DNA from: Rhinopomastus cyanomelas
Lineage: Eukaryota > Chordata > Aves > Bucerotiformes > Rhinopomastidae
Assembly (NCBI GenBank): GCA_013400115.1
Contig: VXBP01008913.1
Span: forward strand, 186,001-250,000
Direction of reading: 5' to 3'
DNA length: 64,000 nt
Of the stretch, positions 55,863 through 64,000 are shown in pieces (within the stretch, counting starts at the first letter, position 1; each line of letters opens with the position of its first letter). The position numbers and the translations under genes were made by a program. The notes beneath the pieces were generated by a model that saw nothing but the letters and a program-made list of their open reading frames with translations, did not search any database and was not told the DNA's origin.

Positions 55863-56205
55863 CTGAATCACAGAACATGAGGGATTGGAAGGGACCTCGA
55901 AAGATCATCCAGCGCAATCACTGAATCATTAGGGATTGGAAGGGACCTTGAAAGACCATCCAGTCCAATCCCCCTGCCACAGCAGGATCACCTAGACCAA
56001 GTCACACAGGAACATGTCCAGATGGGTTTTAAACATCCTCAGAGAAGGAGACTTCACAACCCTTCCAGGGCTCTGTCACCCACACCATGAAGAAGGTCCT
56101 TCTCATACTTACGTGGAACCTCCTGTGTTTCCGCTGACACTCGGTGGCCCTTGTCCTATCATTAGATGACACTGAGAAGAGCCTGTCTCCATCCTCCTGA
56201 CATTC
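55863..56205 (-). mobile_element. CR1 fragment with duplicated tail tip
   Basis: GGGATTGGAAGGGACC occurs at 55881 and 55932 (51 bp apart), the second continuing into a normal tail and RT end. The RT end has small deletions. Confidence 0.85.
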
Positions 56206-56229
56206 TGTGATCAGTAGCCCTAGTTCTTG

Positions 56230-57780
56230 TGGGGAACTCAAGACTTCCCAGATGTCTGCTGGAAATACAATAAAGCAAAGAGGAAACAGTCCTGCAGGTT
56301 CCTAAGGTGTGTGGTAGTGAAGGTGTCCTGCTGGATCTGCTGCTCACAAACAGAGGAGGAAGGCTTTGTGGGTGAAGAGGTGGCTGGAGGCTGCCTTGGA
56401 CAGCGGTCACAAAATGCTAATTTTTAGTTGTTGGAGAAGTGAGGTGTCAGCAGAACTGCTACCCTGGCACCTCTGAAGGGCAGACAACATCCTGTTTCAG
56501 AGCCTACTTGACAGTATCCCTTAGCAAGCTGTCCTGAAGGCGTTCAAGAAGACTGGACATCCTCCAAACAGCAAATCCTTTCAGGCACAGGAGCGGGCTC
56601 TCCATGCACCAAAAGACAAGCTGGGAGGGAAGACCACCATTCTGCTAAACAGAGTCTTGACCAGAATGCTAAAGAAAAAAAGAAGAGCTTAAAGACCCTT
56701 GGAAGAAGAGCAGACCTGCACTCTACAACAGTGGACTACAAGGATGTTGTGAGGTTACCCAGGGAAAACTGGCTACTGCTGTGAAAAGCCTACATTCTCT
56801 ACATTAGCAACAGAAGGAGGGTGAAGGAGAACATCCATCCTTCAACAAACGTGGGGTGAAACACACTGACAGAGAATGAGGTAGGTACTTACAGCTACTT
56901 AATGGCTTCTTTGCCTCAGTCTTTACTAGTAAGAGCAGTTACACTTCTGCACGCAGTCTCCTGAGCTGGAAGGTAGGGATGAGGGGTAAAATGATGATCC
57001 AATAATCCAATGGAAAACAGACAGTGACCTGCTATACTACTCAGACACACCGATCTATGGGGTCAGACTGGATGCACCCCAGGGGGCTGAGGGAGCTCAT
57101 GGAAGTGCTCACCAAGCCACCTTCCATCACTCACCAGCAGCCCTGGCTAATCAGGGAGGTCCCTGTTGACTGGAGGTTAGCAAACGTGATGACTATCACT
57201 AGGAAGGGCCGGAAGCAAGATCCACTACAGGCCAGTCAGACCAACCTTGGTGCCAGGGAAGGTTACGGAGCAGGTCATCTCGAGTGCCATCACGTGGCAC
57301 GTACAGGCCAGCCAGGTGATCAGATGCAGTCAGCATGGGTTTGTGACAGGCTGGTCTGGCTTGATTAACCTGACTTCCTCCCGCGACAAGGTGACCCGCC
57401 TAAAGGATGAGGGAACGCCTGGGGATGTGGTCTACCTGGGCTTCAGGAAAGCCTTTGGCATGGTTTCCCACAGTATTCCTCTGGAGAAACCATCTGCTCT
57501 TGACTTGGATGGGCCCACTCTTCACCAGATAAAAAACCAAGCCCAAGGAACAGCGGTGGAGTTAAATCCAGCTAGTGGCCAGTCACACGGTGCTGCCCAG
57601 GGCTCCGGTTCAACGGAGTCAGGTGCCAGATCCTGCACTTGGCTCACAACAGTCACGCACTTCTACGGGCTTGTTAAAGAGTAACTGGAAGGGTGTCTGT
57701 CAGAAAAGGATCTGGGGGTGTTGGCCAACATCTAGGTGTATATGAGCCATCAGTGTGCACAGGCTGGAAAAGACGACCAC
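56230..57780 (+). mobile_element. CR1 fragment with endonuclease end and RT core, degenerate
   Basis: The longest CR1 stretch here, about 1.55 kb. Near 56330-56430 the frame gives EEVAGGCLGQRSQNANF, resembling the end of the endonuclease domain. 57247-57480 gives QHGFVTGWSGLINL, and VVYLGFRKAFGMVSHSIPL, the RT core where the catalytic aspartate expected in FLDFSKAF is changed (LGFRKAF). Several frame breaks and stops occur, so it is dead. Confidence 0.85.
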
Positions 57781-57799
57781 ATGGCTTGCATCGGCGACA

Positions 57800-57915
57800 G
57801 TCTCTGGAGACATTTATAACCCTGTGACTGGATCTAGGGGGTCCTGCTGTGGCAGGGGGACTGGACTGGATGATCTTTGAGGTCCCTTCTAATCGTTCAT
57901 GTTCTGTGATTTTCT
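57800..57915 (+). mobile_element. CR1 3' end, main type
   Basis: CTCTGGAGACATTTATAACC, TGGATCTAGGGGGTCCTGC and tail ending TTCATGTTCTGTG. It follows 56230-57780 in the same direction, so it may be the 3' end of that element after an internal deletion, or a separate copy. Confidence 0.8.
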
Positions 57916-58140
57916 GGGGGTGGGTTGTGCCAGTTCTAGGTAACGACGACGTGTATTGGTAGGACTGGGAAGAACCACTGTGTCACCCTGGTCTGCTCTA
58001 CAAGATGTCTCCAGTAAACCTTCTCCAGTATCAGTTTACAAGCCAGACAAGCACCAATCCTCTCTGATTCAGATTTTTGTTGGCCATATGTCTTACCAAG
58101 AGCTGCTTTTCCCCATTACTTTATTTGCTGGCTTCATGAC

Positions 58141-58216
58141 AGAGTCACAGAACATTAGGGGTTGGAAGGGACCTCGAAAGATCATCCAGTGCAATCCCCC
58201 TGCCAGAGCAGGATCA
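58141..58216 (-). mobile_element. CR1 3' tail, main type
   Basis: CATTAGGGGTTGGAAGGGAC to CCTGCCAGAGCAGGATCA. Confidence 0.85.
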
Positions 58217-58658
58217 ATTGCTGGGTTTAATTAATATTATTGCATGGTTTTATTTACTGAATGATAAAAGCATCCCCCACCATCCCCTACAAACCCCAGC
58301 CAAACCAACAACTTGCTATAACACGTTTCGTTCCATTTGCTGTTGGAGCAGGGACTTGTCCCCTACTGATGCACCACAGAGTCCTGACGTTTTCTGTTGG
58401 AGAGACTGAAATGAACCATCTTGCACCACGTGTCCGCTTACTCCATCCGTGCTGCTATAAACAGCACGGGAACGCAAATCCCACCGCAGCAGATACGCTG
58501 ATCCCACAGCTGCAGGAGCTCGAGCTCCATGTTGTGTTGGTCTGGGGGGTTTGTGCCACAGCAGGATCATTATCTTCTGTGTTAGAGCAGTGATTCTCAT
58601 CACTGTCCTCGTATCACTCACCATGAGAAAACTAATCTTATGTTATTTGAAGGTTCAT

Positions 58659-58718
58659 CACAGAATCACAGAGCACTAGGGATTGGAAGGGACCTTGGAA
58701 GATCATCCAGTCCAATTT
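58659..58718 (-). mobile_element. CR1 3' tail, main type
   Basis: CACTAGGGATTGGAAGGGAC to CATCCAGTCCAATTT, the shortest of the tails here. Confidence 0.8.
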
Positions 58719-59014
58719 GCTGAGCATCATGATAGCTGCTAGGATGTGGTTAGAGAGGAACTGAAAAGCCAGAAGGACCTTTTTTGCGGACACTGGCCAC
58801 GAACGACTGAGTAATTTAAAGAGAATTTAAATACACAGTGATTGTGGTTGCAACCAGCAACAGAAGTTTACAGCTTAGAAACCCGAGTCAGGAACTGAGA
58901 AGTATCATTTCCACAGAGCTTTTCAGAAGTACTTACATTGCCTCTTCTCTAGATGTTTTACCATTTAGCTCAGCCACTACAAGGGTGATCACGATGTTCA
59001 CCGCCACCAAAACA

Positions 59015-59106
59015 TGACTTGGTCTAGGTGATCCTGCTGTGGCAGGGGGATTGGACTGGATGGTCTTTTGAGGTCCCTTCCAATCCCCAATGCTCTGTGA
59101 TGCTGT
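59015..59106 (+). mobile_element. CR1 3' tail, main type
   Basis: TGACTTGGTCTAGGTGATCC to CAATGCTCTGTGATGCTGT. Confidence 0.85.
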
Positions 59107-59423
59107 CTCTCTCAGAGCCCCATAATTGCAAACCAGCAGGAGGACAAACATAGGAGCACTGTTTCACAGAGAAACTGTAATTTCTCCTATTTTGAATAGG
59201 ACTCCCTGCTATTATGACTTAGCACACGGGTCATTTACGAAGAAGCCATGTCCTGCATTAGCTGAGGTGCGATGACTGTAATAAACACCCAGCAACCTGT
59301 CAGAGCTCCAAGCAAGTTCAAAGGAATCGCACAAAGCAGTAACCTAGCAGAGAGACACATGTCAAGGAGGCAACCCAGGAAGGCAAATCCCTGCGTGGAC
59401 TACTGAACACATACAAAACCACC

Positions 59424-59567
59424 CATAGAATCATTAGGGACTGGAAGGGACCTCAGACGATCATCCAGTCCAGTCCCCCTGCCACAGCAGGATCACCTAG
59501 ACCAAGTCACACAGGAACACATCCAGGAGGGTCTTAAACATCTCCAGAGAAGGAGACTCCACAACCT
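59424..59567 (-). mobile_element. CR1 fragment, main type
   Basis: CATAGAATCATTAGGGACTG to GGAGACTCCACAACCT. Confidence 0.85.
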
Positions 59568-59991
59568 CGCACACCTCATCCCACAAATCCCCTGGCATCA
59601 CTCTCTTCTCTACAGACACATTCCTTCAGTTCCCAATCTGCACCCATCTGTTGCATCATCCTCAAGGTGTTTTCTTCTCCGAGTGAATCTCACTCACGAC
59701 TCTTGGGGGGACACAGCTTTGTCACCTGGCATCCTCCAGCTTTGTGGAGCAGCTCCCTGACCTAAGCCAGAAGGAAGGGGAGGTGACCCTTCCCTTACAA
59801 GGTGAATGCACTGACAGAAGCATGTGCATCCCAACGTTCACACTGAAGACTCAACTTGTGGAGACACAGCAACCACAGCTGGTGTTAGCTGCAGAAACTG
59901 ATGACTAAGGGATTTGATGAGGAACGGAAAGCATTGGGGGTTTTTTAAACACAAACTCAACAGCAGCTGCAGGATAAGGGCAGGTCCTGAT

Positions 59992-60070
59992 GTCACAGAA
60001 TCACAGAACATTAGGGGCTGGAAGGGATCTCAGAAGATCATCTGGTCCAGTTCCTCTGCCAGAGCAGGAC
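59992..60070 (-). mobile_element. CR1 3' tail, main type
   Basis: ATTAGGGGCTGGAAGGGATC to CTGCCAGAGCAGGAC. Confidence 0.85.
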
Positions 60071-60664
60071 GTGAGCAGTTACCAGTAAGAGACTTCACAA
60101 AACCACACGAAGAAACACTGCAACCCCAAAACAAAAGCAGGAAAGCAAACAAAGCAAAGCAAACAGAATAGAAACCACATACAGAAAAAAAGGCAGTATG
60201 TAGAGTCAAAGGAAAAGCAACTCAAGGAATAACCTGAACTTATTCTGTTCTTTTAGAGGAGAAGGTTGAGGATGGTGGAGCTTGTAAAACAATCCTTCAC
60301 CTGTAAAAAAGCAAACACTGGAAAAGGCTGACAGAAGGGCTGTGTGGACCACTGGAAGAAACCCTCTATCCCAGCAGATTAGGGCCCTCTTCAAGTTTCA
60401 AAAGATGCAATTTGGAGAGGAAAAGATCTCAAACTTGAGCAGAACAAACATGCACCAACTGTTCATTGTCACTTCCAAAAGAAGAACTGGGCAGCACTGA
60501 AGGAAGCCAAGCTGGAAGCAGAGTGAAGGCGTTCCTTCCTGCAGTGGATGGCCAACCAGTGAGACTCCTTGCCAGAGCAGACAGCAGATGATTAGAAGTT
60601 TCTCCGGCCTCAAGGGGAGAAAGCACAAGTCTTGGAGGACAGCTAGTCCTTTTCAGATCCCTCA

Positions 60665-60812
60665 ATCACAGACCCTTAGGGATTGGAAGGGACCTTGGAA
60701 GATCATCCAGTCCAATCCCCCTGCCACAGCAAGACCACCTAGATCCAGTCACAAAGGAACACATCTGGGCGGGTTTCAAACATCTCCAGAGGAGAAGACT
60801 CCACCAACCCCT
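60665..60812 (-). mobile_element. CR1 fragment, main type
   Basis: CTTAGGGATTGGAAGGGACC to ACATCTCCAGAGGAGAAGAC. Confidence 0.85.
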
Positions 60813-61080
60813 GTTCTCATTCTTTCTATGAACTTTGCTCATGATCACCACCAGCAACAAGATGTTGATCTGGACAGCAGCTGCTTAGAATCAGTATGGA
60901 CAGTTTACAGACATGTTGCTAACAAGGTCTCTCACTAGAGCAAAGCTGGCAGGGCCCAGCAGCTGCTAGGTTTTCAAACTTAGCATCTTACCAAGAACAT
61001 GAGGTGAAGATGTAGGGAGAAGAGCACAGCTACTTCTGCTGCCTCCCTCTGTCACAATGCCTGTTTTTATCTGCATCATC

Positions 61081-61301
61081 CTCACAGAACATCAGGGATT
61101 GGAAGGGACCTCGAACGACCATCTAGTCCAGTCCCCTGTCACAGCAGGATCACCTAGATCAGTCACAGATGAACATGTCCAGGTAGGTTGTAAACTTCTC
61201 CAGAGAAGGAGACTCCACAACCAACCCAGCCAGCCCCTTGCAGGGCTCTGTCACCCTCACCGGGAAGAAGTTCCCTCTCAGATTGATGTGGAACCTCCTA
61301 T
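61081..61301 (-). mobile_element. CR1 fragment, main type
   Basis: Tail to the RT end (GTTCCCTCTCAGATTGATG), truncated after GGAACCTCCTA. Confidence 0.9.
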
Positions 61302-61554
61302 TTAGCAACACATGTAGAAAAGGCAAAATTTCAGTTACAATAGGCAACCAGAAAGTGGAAATCATCCTCACAGCAGGAGCACTGCTAAAATAAACTCGTG
61401 TGGTGCAGACAGGCTGCAAAGCTCTGCGTAAATCAGAGCCCACTGGAGATAAAGCAGAGCAGAACTGACCTTTGCTTGACTTTCCTATAAAACAGCTCAG
61501 CAGGAAAGAACCTGCCTTCACAACTTCAGTGGGGTAATCACTAACTAAACCTCC

Positions 61555-61885
61555 CTGTGGCCTTCCAGTATCTGAAGGGGGCTACAAAAAGGCTGGGGAG
61601 GGGCTTTGTACGATGTCAGGTAGCAACAGCACTAGGGGCAATGGAGCAGAGCTGGAGATGGGTAGATTTAGAGTGGATGTGAGGAGGAAGTTCTTCACTG
61701 TGAGAGTGGTGAGAGCCTGGAATGGGCTGCCCAGGGAGGTGGTGGAGGCCCCATCCTTGAAGGTGTTTAAGGCCAGGCTGGATGGGGCTCTGGCCAGCCT
61801 GGTCTAGGGTGGGGTGTCCCTGCCCATGGTAGGGGAGTTGGAACTGGATGACCCTGTGGACCCTTCTAACCTAGACTGACTGCAT
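61555..61885 (+). mobile_element. CR1 fragment, older type with readable RT end
   Basis: A 64-codon frame (61613-61807) ends the RT ORF with VRAWNGLPREVVEAPSLKVF. The tail reads GGAACTGGATGACCCTGTGG, then CCCTTCTAACC. This differs from the main type and resembles the tail at 37557-37640. Confidence 0.85.
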
Positions 61886-61973
61886 GACTTGATCTAGGTG
61901 ATCCTGCTGTGGCAGGGGGGTTGGACTGGATGATCTTTGGAGGTCCCTTCCAGTCCCTAGTGGTTCTGTGATG
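61886..61973 (+). mobile_element. CR1 3' tail, main type
   Basis: TTGATCTAGGTGATCCTGCT to CTAGTGGTTCTGTGATGAT, inserted directly at the end of the older copy. Confidence 0.85.
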
Positions 61974-62489
61974 ATAACCCAACCACTAGCACTGGTCTAA
62001 GCTACCAACAAGCGTGTCAGAGGCTCCACAGAAGGATCTGGTCTTCCACCGTGACGCAGCAAAGCTACCTTAGTGAAACTGAAGCAAAGTCCAAGACTGT
62101 TTTCCAGTCGGTCCTGTTTCCCTAGCAACTGGCACCAGTTTTACCAGTAGGCTGACAGGCAGCCTGCCGGTAAAAGTCTGGCCTTACAAGGCAGCTTTGT
62201 TATTAACTCAACGTAACCAGCAATTTAGAAAACCCAGCCGCACGGGCCTGAAAAAGAGCCTGAAGAAACTTAGTTAAAAGACAAATAAAGTGGCCAGCAG
62301 AGTGATCCTGAGCAGCACCTCAGGAGGACATGAAACAGTGACCCAGCTGAGTCCTGGCTTCCAGAAGCTCCTGCTCTGCAAACAAAACTGGCTTTATTCT
62401 CCAAAAGATGGATAGTAGGTGCTATTTCATAACAGAGACAGATTCCCCCTGGTCTAGATTCCTGTTTAAATGCTTCACACAGGAACACA

Positions 62490-62935
62490 TCATAGAATCA
62501 TAGAACATCAGGGATTGGAAGGGACCTTGAAAGATCACCCAGTCCAATCCCCCTGACGCAGCAGGATCATCTAGACCAAGTCACACAGGAACACATCCAG
62601 GTGGGTTTTAAATGTCTCCAGAGAAGGAGACTCCACAACCCCTCTGAGCAGCCCCTTCCAGGGCTCAGTCATCCTCACCATGAAGAAGTTCCTTCTCAGA
62701 TTGATGTGGAACCTCCTCTGTTCCAGCTGACACCCACTGTCCCTTGTCCTATCACTAGACGCCCCTGAGCAGAGCCTGGCTCCATCCTCCTGACACCCAC
62801 CCTTCACACATTTATACACATTAATGAGGTCACCCCTCAGTCTCCTGTTTTCCAGGCTGAAGAGACCCTCAGCCTCTCCTCATAAGATAGGTGCACCACC
62901 TCCTTCTTCATCCTCATTCCTGGAGGGAGTCCAGC
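62490..62935 (-). mobile_element. CR1 fragment, main type
   Basis: About 445 bp with a complete tail, RT C-terminal remnant (minus frame 62571-62819) and CCCTCAGTCTCCTGTTTTCC. Confidence 0.9.
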
Positions 62936-63110
62936 GCAGGAGGGTTTTAAACATCTCCAGAGAAAAAGACTCCAGAACCTCCCTTGTGAGCCCTGCTCCT
63001 GCTGGCCACACAGTTTCTGACAGAAGCCAGGATGCCTTTGGCCTCCCTGGCTAGCATTCCAGCACAGAGGCTCCTCACAAGACCACTGTTCCAGGCTGCG
63101 CTAAGCCGCA
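62936..63110 (-). mobile_element. CR1 fragments, mixed
   Basis: A short inner segment (GGGTTTTAAACATCTCCAG) followed by the far upstream GGCCACACAGTTTCTGAC segment with GCCTTTGGCCTCCCTGGC. Either a deleted copy or two pieces. Confidence 0.65.
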
Positions 63111-63467
63111 GCCTGTCAAATCACATCCCCCAGACAAGCCTCTCTCTGCCTTAGGTTAACCACCCGGTGTCCTGACCACATCCTGCGGGTGCTCAGCAGA
63201 GGACTGCCGCTCACAGAGCTTCCTTCGCTCAGCCACGAGGAGTTATCTTTAGAGCTTTAGAGCAAGAGAAACTGCCACTTCAACAGGACACAGGTCGTGG
63301 AGAGGGAAAAACAACGAAGGAAAAAATAAGTCACACCTCGCCAGCAGCCCAGTTAGCACCAATCCTGATCCAGCTGGTAACGGAGATACTGAAACACAAA
63401 ACAACTGCAGCCACAGTTTCAGCAGTGATTCACTTTAGATCCACGTACAGAAGAGAAAGGAACCATG

Positions 63468-64000
63468 AAGAGGTGGTTAGCAGATTGAGAGGTTCTCCTC
63501 CCCTCTGCCCTGCTGAGACCACAGCTGGAATCTTGTGTCCAGTTGTGGGCCCCTCAGCTCCAGAAGGACACAGAGCTGCTGGAGAGAGCCCAGCGCAGAG
63601 CCACAGGGGTGATGGAGGGAGGGGAGCATCTCCCTGCTGAGGAGAGGCTGAGGGAGCTGGGAAAGAGGAGCCTGAGGGGTGACCTCATTAATGTTGATCA
63701 ATATGTGAAGGGTGGGTGTGAGGAGGATGGAGCCAGGCTCTGCTCAGTGGCATCCAATGACAGGACAAGGGGCAGTGGGTGTGAGCTGGAACACAGGAGG
63801 TTCCACATCAGTGTGAGAAGGAACTTCTTCCCAGTGAGGGTGACAGAGCCCTGGAAGGGGCTGCCCAAGGGGATTGTGGAGTCTCTTTCTCTGGAGACAT
63901 TAAAACCCACCTGACCAGGTTCCTGTGCAACTTGATCTAGGTGATCCTGCTGTGCTGGGGGGATTGGACTGAGATAATCCCACCTGGATATGTTCCTGTG
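63468..64000 (+). mobile_element. CR1 fragment, main type, reaching the window end
   Basis: Over 500 bp from GTGGTTAGCAGATTGAGAGG through a readable RT end (63543-63914) and a tail broken at GGATTGGACTGAGATAATCC. The last bases (CACCTGGATATGTTCCTGTG) look like the start of another CR1 copy. Confidence 0.85.

Larger units (their letters stand above)
9670..64000 (-). other. YAP1: YAP1 gene, 3' part (exons 3 to 9; 5' end outside window)
   Basis: YAP1 is the nuclear effector of the Hippo pathway. It binds TEAD factors through its N-terminus, PPxY partners such as LATS through its WW domains, and activates transcription through its C-terminal region. Seven exons on the minus strand translate to a near-identical match to vertebrate YAP1 as I remember it, in order, with GT-AG junctions and matching phases. 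Introns from 5' to 3' are at least 22.2 kb, 3270, 11355, 1366 (after the long exon 5), 6379, 4377 and 282 bp. The 5' end, exons 1 and 2 and the promoter are not in the window. No stop or frameshift was seen in any exon, so the gene looks intact. Confidence 0.97.
41754..64000 (-). other. YAP1: YAP1 intron 2 (at least 22.2 kb, open at window end)
   Basis: Acceptor AG at 41754-41755. No sequence for exon 2 (the SFEIPDDVPLP segment expected in YAP1) appears on the minus strand up to 64000. The intron is packed with CR1. Unique stretches 42456-43030, 44151-44644, 46381-46807, 46996-47369, 47766-48082, 49906-50277, 50936-51646, 53946-54647, 58217-58658, 59107-59423, 59568-59991, 60071-60664, 61974-62489 and 63111-63467 show nothing coding. 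Confidence 0.85.

Noticed and set aside
57024..57684. RT-like frames as a working reverse-transcriptase gene
   Set aside because: The RT core is interrupted by frame changes and stops and the catalytic motif is altered. It is a dead CR1.
41754..64000. YAP1 exons 1 and 2 inside the window
   Set aside because: No minus-strand frame matches the expected TEAD-binding region or first half of WW1. They should lie beyond 64000.

Overview
This is a bird genome window (assembly DNA with short N gaps). The one gene I can prove is the 3' two thirds of YAP1, the Hippo-pathway transcriptional co-activator, on the minus strand. Seven coding exons (3 to 9 in vertebrate numbering) fit together in phase with consensus splice sites: 41638-41753, 38254-38367, 26705-26898, 25291-25338, 18781-18911, 14291-14403 and 13770-14008 (stop TAG at 13770-13772). 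Exons 1 and 2 (TEAD-binding region and first half of WW1) were not found, so they should lie beyond position 64000. The 3'UTR runs from 13769 to about 9670. From 1 to about 9665 is downstream intergenic DNA with no gene I recognise.

Most of the remaining DNA is CR1, the non-LTR retrotransposon of birds and reptiles. By hand I count nearly 100 fragments, roughly a third of the window. Nearly all are 5'-truncated copies keeping the end of the reverse-transcriptase ORF plus the 3' tail. The dominant young type ends in a tail like GGACTGGATGATCTTTCGAGG ('main type' below). A second type ends in GACTCGATGATCCCAAGGGTC ('second type'), and several older types occur. This load is far above chicken and suggests a CR1-rich lineage such as woodpeckers and relatives or hornbills/hoopoes. 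That is an inference from repeat load only. No endogenous retrovirus, tRNA, rRNA or CRISPR was recognised.

Layout: 1-9665 intergenic with CR1; 9670-13769 YAP1 3'UTR, GC- and CpG-rich, with two tandem arrays; 13770-18911 exons 9, 8 and 7; 18912-26898 exons 6 and 5; 26899-38253 intron 4, with an 11-unit 73-bp array built from a CR1 tail; 38254-41753 exons 4 and 3; 41754-64000 intron 2, with nested and tandemly amplified CR1.

The exons carry the second half of WW1, all of WW2, the coiled coil, the alternative splice choices that define the known YAP1 isoforms, the phosphodegron and the C-terminal PDZ-binding end. I found no new gene system. The most distinctive signal is repeated tandem amplification of CR1 3' tails at about ten loci, plus a YAP1 3'UTR altered by GC/CpG gain and two lineage-specific arrays.
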